Of a stretch of DNA of 64,000 nt, positions 31,861 to 44,037 are shown piece after piece. The notes below the pieces were generated by a model. The model ran no database searches. It had not been told where the DNA came from and saw only the letters and a list, made by a program, of their open reading frames with translations. Location of the stretch: NCBI GenBank assembly GCA_018340805.1, contig JACMZG010001863.1, positions 21,418,085 to 21,482,084 on the forward strand, given 5' to 3'. A program made the translations under genes and the position numbers. This DNA comes from Microvelia longipes (Eukaryota; Arthropoda; Insecta; Hemiptera; Veliidae). The stretch's first letter is position 1, and each line of letters starts with the position of its first letter.

Positions 31861-34800
31861 ATCTTATTTTAAGTTTTGTATCTAATACATTAAAGAAATC
31901 GTAGAAAGGTGTCTTCTGAAATTATTACAAAGTAATTTAATGTGATTTGGGAACAGATCTTAGTTAAATTCTAATTAAATTAATATTAGCCCAAAAGCGA
32001 ATTTTTAAATTGAAAAAATAATGCTTGTTTGAATACTATATCAACAAGTTTCAAATCTTACAAACGCTATTATACTAATTTTAAATAATGATGTAAAGTT
32101 AGTGTAATATGGCAGAAGGAAATCATAGAGAAAGTGTAACCAATGTATTATAATTATGTATTTTTGTTGAAACATATTGGTCTTCGAAAATCAATATAAC
32201 GACCTAGTCTACATTGTATATGTTACTTTTTGAATCAATATGACTTAACATACTTAAATATGTTAAGTAATGTTACTTAATACATCCTTTTAAAGAAACA
32301 GGGGTAAAAACCAACTATTGATTAATTTTATTCTTAAAGACATTTTTGTACCCTAAATCTAAAATAATTTTAAAGCTGAGCCCACCATATAAATATAATT
32401 TCAAATTTGTTTTAAATTATTGGTATTAATTTAAAAAATGGTCTATTTATTAATAAAAAGATATTACATCCTGAATCAAGTGATTCTTTAATGTATCTAA
32501 AGTAAAGAAAAGTTCTCAAGCACACTAAATCCAATTTTCTTTTTCAAAATAACATCATCAGGTTAGCTTCGGTTTTTAAAAGAGCTAACAATTTTCTTGG
32601 ATTTTGTTTTACCGTCTTTGAACACTTAAGAAACTACATAAACTTCATTTTGTTGAAATTTCTTAAAACTGTGGTTAACATTTATAATCGGATAATTTAA
32701 TTGCTCTTAAAAGTTTAATCAGAGTAGTTCAACCATTTTATTTAAATACTAAACATATTTGGAAAAAGATTTTAAGTGAAATAAAATAAATTAACTGAGG
32801 AAAAGTAAATAACTTAAATGTTAAGTTAGTTGACTTGTACTCAAGCGAGGCATTTTCTGCTAAAGAGCAGTAGGCAGTGTGCCTAAATGTTACTTGGCAT
32901 CTTGCCAACAAATCCTATAAGTCTTAAAGACATATTTTAGAGCTCTACTCTGAGGAATTAACTCTTGAGAAAAATTCTTTGAATTTCCGAGAGAGAAACG
33001 TTTAAAGCTTTTCAATATAAACTACATTTCCCCAGGACTTGGTGAAATTTCAAGAATATTTTTGAGACAGTTATCTTCTCAAAAAATCTTTCGTAAAGTA
33101 CAAATTAAAACGAAAGCTTACATTATAATTCATTCATACAAAATTTTATTCTGTTTAAACAAAAGTCAAGCTTTTGTGTTTTAACAAGAATATTAGAGTA
33201 ATTTTGCTTTTTAATGTTTATATATCTATTGTAATAAACTTTTATGTAAGAGGAAAATAAAAAATTTCACGATATGATACAAAATGTGATCGAAAGTAGA
33301 AAAAATAAATAATACAATAAATCTTATATATTATTACTTATAAGTTAGTTGTAAAAACTATAATTACCAAACAATAAGAACCATTGAAATCACCCAATAA
33401 CTCTAAGTTAACTTGTAATAACTTGACACAAGTGATTTCACTCAATAATTAGCCATTCTAAATAAAGCATTTGAAGATTTAGTGTAAATTTCTAAATTTT
33501 CAATATGGTTATTATTCTTTTTTGCACTCTTATTAAACTTCCTTTCTTGAGCTATTATACATAGATATTATAAGTAAAATTCCTAAATAGGATCAATTCT
33601 GTAATTTATATTTTTATATTATGTTATATTTGTGATTTTCAATTCTACAATATTAAAAAATATTTTTGAATTGTGAAACTACAGAGTAATTAAAGTTTTA
33701 AATGTAGGATTAAAACACCAAAAAGGTTAAAAACGTATATATTTGATTAGACTCTGTTTGACGTTGACACCCCCTAATATTTGACCTATACTTCAATGGG
33801 TAGGGGACAGTTCATTTATTCCGTAGAAACTGGTCATTGGCGTATTAATCCTCGCTTTTCTGTTAGGTGTGTTTGTTTGAGTATTTGGCAAATTACCTTC
33901 TCTCTCTAGAATCACAAAAGCTTGTAGAATATTTGTACTACAGTAAAAATTTGAGTTACAGGGAATTGGCTCTCCTACCTCTAGTGAATTTTCAGAAATA
34001 ATGTTTGCTGGAGCAAAGGTAAAGCAAACACTCCATTTACTCCTGTGTATCCACTCTAAAACCATTTATACTCAGATTTGATTGAATAATTTCATTTCAG
34101 TCTCCAGTGTTAGTTCATCTATATAAAATCCTTATGAATTATCGCCTCTCTTATTTGTAGAGATAGACAAATAAAACCGTTATCTACTGATAGATTAAAA
34201 ATCAAAATTGTTTTCCTTTCTTTGTTTAGAGAAAAAAAGCTGCCAATCATGAAACAAGGCTTCCCTCCCAAAAAGCTTAAACATTATAGCCGAAGAAAAT
34301 TAAATAAAAAATTAATTATAAACTAGGAACTTTTACATCCATTCATATAAATGTATAGAGAAATGTGGTACACGACCCTTTATACTCAGGAAAACTTCAA
34401 AATATCAATGGATACATTTTTTATCAAACAAACATTTTTTATAAAATTTAAACGTTTACAGTGACGCCATTTTTATAAGTCGTGTTTGATTAACCCCTAA
34501 AATATGATCAGTTCTTCAGAGGAAGAACATGGCACAGAAATCATGTCCTATGATAGTATAAGACATGTTTTTGTGCCAAGTTTAACCGTTTGTATAATAA
34601 AATGGTATTAGCTGTTTAAGCTGTAAGTTGTTTACAAAAATGTTAAAACTTATATACAGACACGTGCTTAAACGTCGATATTTAATGTAAAAACTGTGTG
34701 TTATGTTTTTTTGCTAATACAATGCTTCCCCTTCTTTTAGGAGGTACGGAAGCGAAATGATAACAGTTAAATTATTAAATTGTATTTTATTTATTATTTT

Positions 34801-35505
34801 ATGACAAAACTTATATAATTAGTACCATTACTATGTCCGTATTATTCTAATCATTCTATCATACCTCCAAAGCAAGATTCTAACGATAACATCGACGTTT
34901 AGGTTTTTTCATAACTTTTAAAATATCATTATAGTCGAATAAAATTCACTGAGAGAAATTTTTATATTTACAACAATATAAATAAATTTAGTCGTTTATT
35001 GATTTTAAAAACCATTAAAGGGGCAAAAATGAGCATTTTAACGGGTTTCAATGTTTCATTGCTATTTAATGTTTCAATATTTTCATATTTATTTTAATAT
35101 ATTCATCCCATGTTAACTCTTGGTACCTTACTCAACATTGACGGAAATGCGGAGAGCAGTATAGTGATTTTAATCTATTTCATACGATCCTGACGCCTAT
35201 TTGGGTCTTCGGGAATAAAATACATAGTTTTCTTTTATTTTAGAAATAAATTTATGAGACTTCATCTCACTGAAATCCTATTTTTTTGCCGATATATATG
35301 GCGCTTGTAAGCAAACTAAAGCAAGGTAAGATATCAAGGTACTTGATATCTGTTCAAGTTTCTACTAAAGAGTTTTTCTCTAAGAACTAAGTCGCCCGTT
35401 TTTTCTTTTTCATATCATTTATGAAAAACGGTTTTAGAAAAGCTAAAAGTCAGAAGTCGATAAAAACAACTTATTATTTTTTTACTAAGAGCAAATTGTT
35501 TTGAA
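31861..35505. other. Long AT-rich stretch with one unplaced ORF
   Basis: No repeat or gene is recognised except the minus-strand ORF at 33793-34065, described separately. Confidence 0.4.
33793..34065 (-). pseudogene. Unrecognised 90-codon ORF, possibly an element fragment
   Basis: The ORF reads WSVCFTFAPANIISENSLEV and GEPIPCNSNFYCSTN with fairly even amino acid use and more GC than its flanks, so it may be a remnant of a real coding sequence. I see no known domain. Flanking sequence shows no splice or promoter evidence. Confidence 0.25.
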
Positions 35506-35508
35506 AGG

Positions 35509-35650
35509 TCCAGGAAGTTGGATTTTGGGCCGGGGGGACGCTCATGCCGCCAAGTAACCAGAGATCGCGCGCAGGGAAGCTATAGCCAAGTCAGACCCAG
35601 TAGATCGATGCAACCATTACTGGTTGCTATAGAGCCAGACAGGATACAGT
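35509..35650 (+). repeat. GC-rich fragment, possible retroelement piece
   Basis: A sharp GC-rich block (GGGCCGGGGGGACGCTCATG, AGATCGCGCGCAGGGAAGC, AAGTCAGACCCAGTAGATCG) within AT-rich DNA. It reads open for 72 codons but without a recognisable domain. It may be a non-LTR retroelement fragment, which I cannot confirm. Confidence 0.3.
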
Positions 35651-37260
35651 CTCTCATGTATTCACTCCCTATTATCCTACATTTTATTATAAGAATAACA
35701 ATAATACCATTATATAGGTCAGTGAAAAGTATTTAGACTAAATATTTATTGATACACATATTAATTGATTATTAATATGTGTGGTATTTCAATATTTTAA
35801 GTTTTAACATAGAAATAAATGTGTTTGAAAATTTGATAGTATTTTTCGTTTATTAGTTGCATAAAATTTTTCAGTATAGTAAAAAAATAAACTACGAAAT
35901 TTGTACGAAATTCTTTGAAAAAAATGTTCGAATGTTGCACTGAAAATGTTTTGTACGCCATTAATAAAATTCTATGCTTGTAATTTCCTTTAATTAGCAA
36001 TTCAGGACTTACTTAATTTCCCTATTTACTTGGAAATAAAGCCCTTTTTAAGGACCCACAAATTACGTTGTTAATAACAAGGACTATTACTTTGTTCAGA
36101 GTCCTCTTTGCAACAATTACTCTGATTCTCTTGAACACTTCGCCTCACAATGTCTTAGAGATCTTAGACTAAAATATCTTAGCCCTACTTAAACTGTTCA
36201 AAACTTTTTCTATTCTCTGTATGAACTTAATGATACAATTCTACACCAGATATATTTGTTTACTGTTCACGCTATGAGGAGAAGATCTAGTAACACTTCA
36301 TTACTTACTTTATCAAAATATAAAAGTAGCTTATTTATTTATTTTTTTATGTATTTCATTTTATAAAGGCAAGTTGAATTAATTATTATTTATTCTAACT
36401 CAGGACTTGTTTAATTTTTTTTTTAACTACGTTTTTTGTATTTATTGCATAGAATAATTTGTAAAAACTATATGTTACATACAAATAAAGATTATTATTA
36501 TTAGTACTTTGTTCAGAAAACGTCTATCAGTCTGTCACATCTGTAATGTATTACTTTATCCCATTTTTTATTTGAATCAATAGATGATAAAATACAAAAC
36601 CTAAATCTTAACTAAATGACCTCTTTATCTAAATTATAGCCTCGGTTTTTCAAAAAAATACATTTTTAAATAGATTTAAGTAAACAGTCTGATATCGTTT
36701 GCTCTCTGGCTTTTATCTTAAATTATAAATCTAAAATTAAAACCAGAAAAAGCAATGCGGAAATTTTTACAAAATATACAGTTCATTAATTACATTTTCT
36801 TTTAAAAATGATGTTTGCCAGCCAAGATATTATTTTGTTTAATGTAAATTTTATTTCCCTATTATACTTAGTTTTTTTGGAAAAAATCCAACGATGAAAA
36901 ATGTTAATTCTTAATTCTTTAGTTAATTAAATGAAAATTATAAAACTCTGTCCTAAGTGTACTCTGAAAGTGTGTTGACCTACTTTTTACTTTTCTTTCT
37001 TTCTACAAAAAAAGATTTGTGATACCTGAGAACAAACTATTACTTAACATACTCGTTATTGATACTTTGACACCCTTTTTAGCCCCAGAATTATAAGAAA
37101 CTTACCTTGTAGGTGATATGAGGCATGTATGCTCTATTTCGCTGTGTGTTTAGCTCAAAGGTTAGTCTTTCCCAGGATTGTAGATCTTGCTGCGCAGCTA
37201 CTTCAATTTAAAAAGTTAAATACAACAAATAGTAAACAACAGGTTTAAAGAAGAACATGC
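35651..37260. other. No supportable gene
   Basis: AT-rich with only short chance ORFs. Confidence 0.4.
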
Positions 37261-37264
37261 TAAA

Positions 37265-37770
37265 TATATTTTTTATTGTTCTTCATTTATACCGCAGTTT
37301 AACATATTAGGAAATTTAATATGTTAGCACTAAAAATCCAAAACAAGGATTTCAACTAAATATACGTTCCAGGATTTTTAAGACCTCTTGAGTAGTTTAC
37401 CAAGATTTTCAGTTCATGTGTGTGTCTGTTATTATCGTGTATTAACGCACTCACAGCGTTAATATGCGTTGATCTCTCGTATGGTAAAGAGTTAAAACTT
37501 GGTACAAAAGTAGTTTTTTCAAGTGTGGTTGTGCTATCCAAAAAATAGGTTTTGTGTGACATCATTTACTGTCTTTAATGACTTAGCAAAAGTATTAAAA
37601 ATTTACAGAAGACAAAAATTAATGATTGGATCGTTTGGAAATTTAAATCACATACACACGCATGTCCTCTATATAAGACTAAAAAATAGCAAAGCTCATC
37701 CATATTACTTTCAGCAATGGTTCAATTTTTATTGAATGACGTGTATACGTTGATAAAAAAATTTTAAAAT
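37265..37770 (-). mobile_element. 5S-like repeat family fragment
   Basis: TTCTTCATTTATACCGCAG, TTTAAGACCTCTTGAGTAG, GTGTGTCTGTTATTATCGTG, AGTTAAAACTTGGTACAAAA and TATTGAATGACGTGTATACG follow the 27600 copy in order. A GGTACCCCGTACCCAG terminus of the same family lies separately at 38082-38097, and a chance minus-strand ORF (37909-38331) runs across it. Confidence 0.6.
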
Positions 37771-40700
37771 CCAAAAATAATTTTATTGAGTTAATTTCTG
37801 GCATGCGTTTATCTGAGTTTTGACGTTTTATCCGAGTTAATCTGAACGTTTAACGAGTTTATCCGATATATATATTTACATATAAAGATATATATAATAA
37901 ATAAGTATTCATTTCATTGTACTATTTAGTATTTCTATGGTTTTTGTTAGATCTCTAATTTTAAGTAGTATCGAGGGAGTACCTGGAAATATTTTAATCT
38001 GGCAAGATGAAAGACATACACCAATATTAATATGGTGATTTTTATATTCTGAAAGACATATGAAGTGAGAAAAGAATTGCGAGGTACCCCGTACCCAGTT
38101 TTTTCTAATTAGTGTGCATTTAGTTAAGGGTTTTCTTCCTAAACTATACAGGATAGGTTTATTTGTGTGAAGGGATATAAAGAAACGGTGTTCTTGTATA
38201 AATAATATCGCTGTCCTTTGAGCATAGTAAATTAAGATGTAGAAAAGGAACGAAAGTTCTGTTTTGTCAAATTTTTCTCCAAAATTATATAGAACAGTTA
38301 AATAGGAAATTAAAACTAAGGGTAGTTGCACATAAGAGGTTTTAAGATTAGACGGAACGCAATGAATTATTCATGAAGGTTTTAAATGAATTTCAGTGAG
38401 ATGTGCGTTGTAGAAAACCCTAGTATTGTGTCTCTAGGTTAACTTTTCATAACTTTTTTCGCAATTCTTTTGTTGTCACTTGTCTAAGTCGATTAAATAG
38501 AAAAAAAGATTTAATGATTCTATATTACACTTATTGTAAGGTGTGTAAGTGCAATGTAAGCACAAAAATTAATATTTTTATCAATAATAAGAATGATGTC
38601 ACTTATGATAACGTTTTTCACCGTTGATGATGTTTTTCAAAATGGATGACGTATGTCGCCAATCATTATGTTTGTAATCAAGTTACACTTTGATTATTGT
38701 TGACTTTTGTAATATGATTAACGTTTTTTTATTATAAATATGAAGAAAACCTGATAGTCATTTGACATATAGACGACATACATTCTGGCAAGAAGGGCCC
38801 AACTACGTGGCCTATTTGCCTGGCTTTGCGTCTCTATTACTACTACTAGACCATATATATTTCTCAAAAGAATCTTTCCTGTCCTTTCTAAGATGAAGTA
38901 TTTCTAATTTTTTGTGTGTAATCTGTTAATTGCATTTAACCTTGTAGGTATAAAAACATTCCTGTGCAACTCTCTTTAAATAATAATGTGAAAATGGAAG
39001 AATTTGATTTATCGTATATTAAAGGGTAAGTGTTGTCATTACCCAAAAACCCTTATTAAACTAATGCATGGTCTATATTTATTTTTATGAAAAAGGGTCA
39101 ATTTATACCCAACAAAATTAAGTTTTAAGTGTCATAAACCGATTTCTCAATAGAGTTGGACTTCGAAATTCTCTCTGTTAATTTTAAATTTTTTGTTATA
39201 AATTAATAAACATGCACTGTGGAAGAGTTATTTTCATGTATAAATTGAAAAAAATTAAAAATTACACAGTATAAGTTAAACTCTTTCGGCAAACACCCAA
39301 AAGAAAAATGTTTTTATTTAATAATTATTATTACAAAATAAGTAACGCTAAAATAAGGGAAGTGAAGGTGTATAGTGTATTTAATCCAAGAGATTTGTTC
39401 AACCAACTTTTAATTCTTCAAATAACATAAGTACAAGGAAAAGCATTTAATAAATTACTAAAACAATTTTGACACCGAAGTGTCGAGTTGACTAGACAGC
39501 TGCTCTCTAATAAATCACAAGGTGTTTATCAAAGCTTTCGCTCTAAAGAAACTTTAATATTATTTTAATGTTTTGAAACATTTCCACTTTACTTTATTAA
39601 TTTTAGCTAAAATTTTAATTAAAATTAAATAATCCAAACAAAATGGTGTGCAATATTTAAATGAAATTTTCACAACTTATAGATACATATTTGTTTTGTC
39701 AAATATCAACTCGATCGTACATCTTTCCGATTTTTATCGATTTTTTTGACTCGGCAAAGTAGGTTAACACGGCCTACAAAATGTATCTTTCTGGCAAGAC
39801 AACTAAACCTTAAGACTGGTTTTTGAGCCAAGTTTCATCTCTCTATACCATAAACGCTGCATTTATTCATTACGTATGTGTAATTATTTTTTTTTGTCTT
39901 TTTACAGGTAAATAGGACAGCTGTACTTTTGTGGTTTGTGGCATTTATTCATTACGTATGTGTAATTATCTAAGTATCTTATATCGTAAATAAATCATTC
40001 TAGGAAAACGCTTAGTTTGCTTAAAACTATTTTAAGAGTAGCCTAAAAATCCCATCTATCAAGTTCATCATTAGGAGTCGATTAATCAAACTACTTACTT
40101 AAACGCGCACGTGTGTGTTGTTAGCTAAGTATAAATAACGTTTTATGTCCATTTAAATGAAAGTAAACAACTACAGTGAAATTTTCATATAAGCCGACCA
40201 AATTTAGCGTGAGTTGGATAAAAATTATGTCCATAATAAAAATTGAGTGATGTCATGACATCACTAGATAAACATAATTATGTAAAACTAGATAAGATAA
40301 CGAGCTTGATCATGTAATGACAAATAAGAAAATATACAACAAGTTTATTTTAAAGGAAAAACAAAGTTTCATTGAATTCAGGGAATTATAAAAAAATATT
40401 TTCGTGGTAGTACTGCCTTAGATCCTAAGGAAAATTAAGTGCAATATAATTACTTTGTAGTGTTCGAATTAATTGGGCTGTAATGCAAACGATGGGTGGA
40501 AATTTTATTATTAAGAGGTTGACTTTTCTCTATTCCATAACGCTTACTGAAGTTACAAGTAAAAAGTTTTGTTGCTGTTGAAGTATTCCTCCTCTTTAAT
40601 ATTTTAAAATTTCGTCTTAGAATTTTATTTGAATAAAATTCAAATCTCTTTCAGAAAAAATCTGCTGTTCAATGCTTACATTAATTAATTAAAAATACTT

Positions 40701-41013
40701 TCGTATTTATTACTAGAACATGTGACGAAACTAGCACAGTCAGTTTTATCAAATTAATTAATTAGTATTCGAGCTACTTATAAAAGAACCATTACAAAAA
40801 CATTAAAATGAAACAATAATGGAAACACTTTGATCATAAAATACAACAAATCTGCTACTTTCATTCACCCACTAAAGTGTACTAGTCAACACTTAGTGTC
40901 AGCACTTAATATAAATTTAATTTATAATAAAATATCATAAAAATTAAATTAATAACATTGTTTCACTTAAACTATTACTTAGTGTTAAACGTTAAAATAA
41001 ATTAGTTATTGAA
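37771..41013. other. AT-rich stretch, one exact short duplication
   Basis: A 29 bp block beginning GCATTTATTCATTACGTATG occurs at about 39849 and 39940. No gene is recognised. A hairpin-free AT-rich background precedes the polymerase locus. Confidence 0.45.
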
Positions 41014-41241
41014 AGTAGGGAAGAAGTGTATGTTCTGGTGCAGGGTCAAGGGAGCAGGGCTAGTGAGCCTCAGTAAAGGGGTGGGGGTACTACAGAGGGC
41101 TCACTAGCCTCCCTAGCTCTTCACTCATGCTCACTAGCCCTTGGCTCAGGAGGTCACGTGGAAGGTCAGGGATGCTAGAAATTCTTAGCAAAGGGGTGGG
41201 GGTAGAATAGAGGGCTCACTAGCCCCTATTTCTTCCCTACT
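41014..41241. mobile_element. 228 bp foldback MITE upstream of the polymerase gene
   Basis: A perfect 12 bp terminal inverted repeat, AGTAGGGAAGAA at 41014-41025 and TTCTTCCCTACT at 41230-41241. Inside it are further inverted blocks (GGCTAGTGAGC near 41059 against GCTCACTAGCC near 41098 and again near 41136 and 41214) and two copies of AAAGGGGTGGGGGTA about 120 bp apart. The G-rich blocks echo the G-rich repeats downstream of the gene. Confidence 0.65.
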
Positions 41242-42210
41242 AAACCATGGTTATACTAAGAGAAGGTTTTATATTCTTAATATGGGGGCACAGTAGTACC
41301 CTAGCCAAGTCTTTTTATTTTTTCTGTTAGACCTTTCATACATTCTTGGTAAGGAATTATTTTTTAGACTTTGCAGTAAGTGTTTAATAACTTATGCAGT
41401 AATATGTGTATGCGGTCTTCTACAGTAATAGTTTAATAAATAACTTTAATTTCTTTTTGTATTGTCGTATTTCTCGTAATGTTTTCTTAGTTTGTTTTCG
41501 TATGTTTTTAATTTTTGTAATATCCATTATTTAAACACAATTTTATAAAAATATTTTGTTTTTATTTTCGTAAATCTTATAAAACATAATAAATTATTAA
41601 GTATTTTGTTTAATTTATCTCATTTTCAATAAACATTTTACGTTTTTATTATTTTACACTTGTACACATTTATATTGTGTATTACTTAAAAATTTAAAAC
41701 TTTTAATTATACTTAAAAGTTTTGTTAAATAAAAAATAATTTACTTAGTTTTTATAAAATGTTGTAAATTTACGATTTACGTTTTGTATTATGTTACATT
41801 TGTAAAAATTTCAAACTGTTTATCACTTAAAAATTTTAAACTTTCTAATAATACTTGTATAATTTAATAATAAATTTTTGTTAAATAAAAAATAATTTAC
41901 TTAGTTTATATAAAATTTTGTAAATTTATATGTTTTGTTAACAACCTTTTATATAAGTAAAGATTTTATATATGAATTTTACATTGTAATCCATTTTAGT
42001 TTCACTAAAATTCACTGCCTTCTTGATTATCGTATTAGATTAGTAAAGAAGTGCAGCCAAAACATGCTTGACTCGGTATGATATAATCTGAATACAAAAA
42101 ACTATAAATGGTTAATTATTATTATTGAATTCGGTCGTTTCCGTTTAATTTCGGGAATTCTGTAAAATTTCAGGAGTAGGCGTGTCTTTAACTAAAAAAG
42201 AGTGGGGGAA
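41242..42210. other. Very AT-rich upstream region
   Basis: A diffuse tandem similarity of about 170-180 bp is visible in 41560-41960 (AAATAAAAAATAATTTACTT recurs at about 41729 and 41884). No gene is visible. Confidence 0.5.
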
Positions 42211-42214
42211 AGTC

Positions 42215-42250
42215 TTTAAAAGGAGAAGATTTGTGATAATTAGATCATTC
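42215..42250 (+). promoter_or_regulatory. Core promoter of the polymerase gene (TATA plus initiator)
   Basis: TTTAAAAG at 42215-42222 lies 32 bp upstream of the A of TCATTC (42245-42250), the spacing and sequence expected of an arthropod TATA box and initiator. This predicts a 5' leader of about 28 nt before the ATG at 42275. Confidence 0.45.
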
Positions 42251-42274
42251 GTTAGTTAACTTTTCAAGTTTAAA

Positions 42275-43015
42275 ATGTCTGAAAAATTTGTTATTGTAAA
42301 AGACTGTGTCAAGAAGATCCGTAAGTTTGGTCTCAAAGGAAGAACTGTCGAGTTTAAAATCAAGCCGCAAGATGGAGCTACAGAAGAAGAACTTATAAAC
42401 CGTCCAAAAGAAGCCGTCGAGCAAATAGTTGCTAAGGTAACAAAAGATATTAAACCTGATGACTATTTAGGATTTGCTTTCTGCAACAAAGATTTTTTAC
42501 GAGGAGAAGGCTGGCTTAAATTTCAGAAGGCTCGTGAAGTAACATTCGAAGATGTTTGGAAAGTTATTTCTGATCTTTATCAGTCTAATTCTATGGCTTT
42601 GGAATCAGATAATTTCTGTTTGAGCGTAACAACAGTACGTATGCCTACGGGAAAAGGTATGAGACCCAGAAAATTTAACAGTTTTACCGAAGAATGCTCA
42701 AAGAGGAAAGGTATTATTACAATAAAGAATACGGATAACTTGTGTTTGATTCGAGCGTTAGTGGTATCAAAAAGTCGAATAGACGAGAGCCCCGATTATA
42801 ATAAAATTAGATTAAACACAAAAAACATTCAAACTACAATGAGTTTAGAATTAATTCAAAAGGCTGGAGTTGTAATACCTGAAGAAGGATGCGGGATTCC
42901 AGAATTGAAAAAGTTTCAAGAGTTCCTTGAAGGCTATAAAATTATTGTATATAGGTATAATAGTAGAGGTCGAGATGTAATATTTGAAGGGACACGTGTG
43001 CAGGTAAATGTTTAA
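42275..43015 (+). CDS. DNA polymerase B, N-terminal segment (ORF a, 246 aa)
   Basis: This is the N-terminal extension typical of Polinton-type polymerases. It contains YLGFAF (about 64-69), FEDVWKVISDLYQSN (about 91-105), a VRMPTGKG block (about 121-128) and TIKNTDNLCLIRAL (149-162). The last has Asp154 and Cys157 spaced as in the catalytic loop of OTU-like cysteine proteases (D-x-x-C followed by L-x-R-A). OTU-like domains have been reported in some Polinton polymerases, but I cannot find a partner His, so protease function is only a possibility. The ORF stops at 43013-43015 in a TTTAAAC context. The homologous reading continues one frame back from 43012 and leads into ORF b. Confidence 0.8.
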   Translation: MSEKFVIVKDCVKKIRKFGLKGRTVEFKIKPQDGATEEELINRPKEAVEQIVAKVTKDIKPDDYLGFAFCNKDFLRGEGWLKFQKAREVTFEDVWKVISDLYQSNSMALESDNFCLSVTTVRMPTGKGMRPRKFNSFTEECSKRKGIITIKNTDNLCLIRALVVSKSRIDESPDYNKIRLNTKNIQTTMSLELIQKAGVVIPEEGCGIPELKKFQEFLEGYKIIVYRYNSRGRDVIFEGTRVQVNV

Positions 43016-43056
43016 ACCTTCTATTTTACGATGGTCACTACAACGTTATTACTTCT

Positions 43057-43974
43057 TTGACTGCTGCCTTTGTGTGTAATAATTACTGTGAAAAGTGTCA
43101 TGTGCCGTATGACCATAAAAATGCACACCGCTGTCAAAGTAAATGTCCGGCTTGTCAGCAATCACCGGCTTGTATTAGCATCGAGAAAATAAAATGTGAT
43201 GAATGTCGTAGACAATTTAGGAGTAAAGAGTGTTTCGAAAACCACCGGAAACCTGGTTCCCTAGAGAAAAGTATTGTGTGCAAGGAAATAACACAATGTG
43301 ATAAATGTTTTAAAACTATTAGGTCTAGTCGAAAACATTTTTGTGGTGAAGTGTTTTGTAAAATATGTAATAAACATCAGCCTTCCGAACACCTATGTTA
43401 TATGCAAAAAGATCACGGGAAACCCAAAACTAAGGATTTTTTGTTTGTGATCTATGATCTAGAAACCAGACAGGAGAAAGCTTTAGAGAACAAAACCTTA
43501 CTTCATGAGCCTAATTTGTGTGTTTTTAAGCAATATTGTTATGAATGCCTAGAGACTAACGTTCAAGTATGCAAACTATGTGGTGTTAGGTTACAAATTT
43601 TGAAATGTGACGATCCTGTAACACCGTTTACCCACCACCTTCTTACTATAAGAAAGAAATTCAAAGATGTGATTGCTATAGCACATAACGGTGGACGGTT
43701 CGATCATCAGTTTATTTTAAATTATATATTAACACAAACAACTTTAACACCGGAACTAATAACAAGGGGTTCCGGTTTGATTTCAATGACTGTCGGCAAT
43801 GTTAAATTTTTAGATAGTATAAACTATTTCCCAATGGCTTTAAGTGCACTCCCGAAAGCTTTTGGTTTGACGGAACTGAAAAAAGGGTATTTTCCGCATC
43901 TTTTAAACCGTACAGAGTTTTCAAATTACAAAGGCTTACTTCCTCGTATTGAATACTACGACCCGATCATATGA
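43057..43974 (+). CDS. DNA polymerase B, zinc region and exonuclease segment (ORF b, 305 aa)
   Basis: The open frame actually starts upstream at about 43012, in frame with the tail of ORF a after a one-base shift, so the ATG-like start at 43057 is not the real one. Residues 7-115 carry many CxxC pairs (CEKCH, CPAC, CDEC, CDKC, CKIC) and His residues forming a multi-zinc region. The 3'-5' proofreading exonuclease follows: Exo I VIYDLETRQ with D134 and E136, Exo II AHNGGRFDHQF with N211, F215 and D216, and a conserved FLDSINYF block at 251-258. A second CxxC group (CYECL, CKLCG) lies between them at 161-175. It stops at 43972-43974 just before the compensating indels. Confidence 0.85.
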   Translation: MTAAFVCNNYCEKCHVPYDHKNAHRCQSKCPACQQSPACISIEKIKCDECRRQFRSKECFENHRKPGSLEKSIVCKEITQCDKCFKTIRSSRKHFCGEVFCKICNKHQPSEHLCYMQKDHGKPKTKDFLFVIYDLETRQEKALENKTLLHEPNLCVFKQYCYECLETNVQVCKLCGVRLQILKCDDPVTPFTHHLLTIRKKFKDVIAIAHNGGRFDHQFILNYILTQTTLTPELITRGSGLISMTVGNVKFLDSINYFPMALSALPKAFGLTELKKGYFPHLLNRTEFSNYKGLLPRIEYYDPII

Positions 43975-44037
43975 AACCAGACGCCCGTATTGAATTTTTA
44001 AAATTGGTACGAAGAACATAAAAATGATGAATTTGAT

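Noticed and set aside
32545..32575. Minus-strand CTGATGATGTTATTTTGAAA as another hammerhead
   Set aside because: No stem II can form between the core and the GAAA; only the core letters match.
37909..38331. 140-codon minus-strand ORF
   Set aside because: AT-biased composition, no recognised domain, and it crosses the terminus of a dispersed repeat; probably chance.
43008..43020. Programmed -1 frameshift at TTTAAAC joining polymerase ORFs a and b
   Set aside because: The heptamer is in register with ORF b's frame, not with ORF a, so classical tandem slippage does not apply; a simple one-base loss in the T run fits better.
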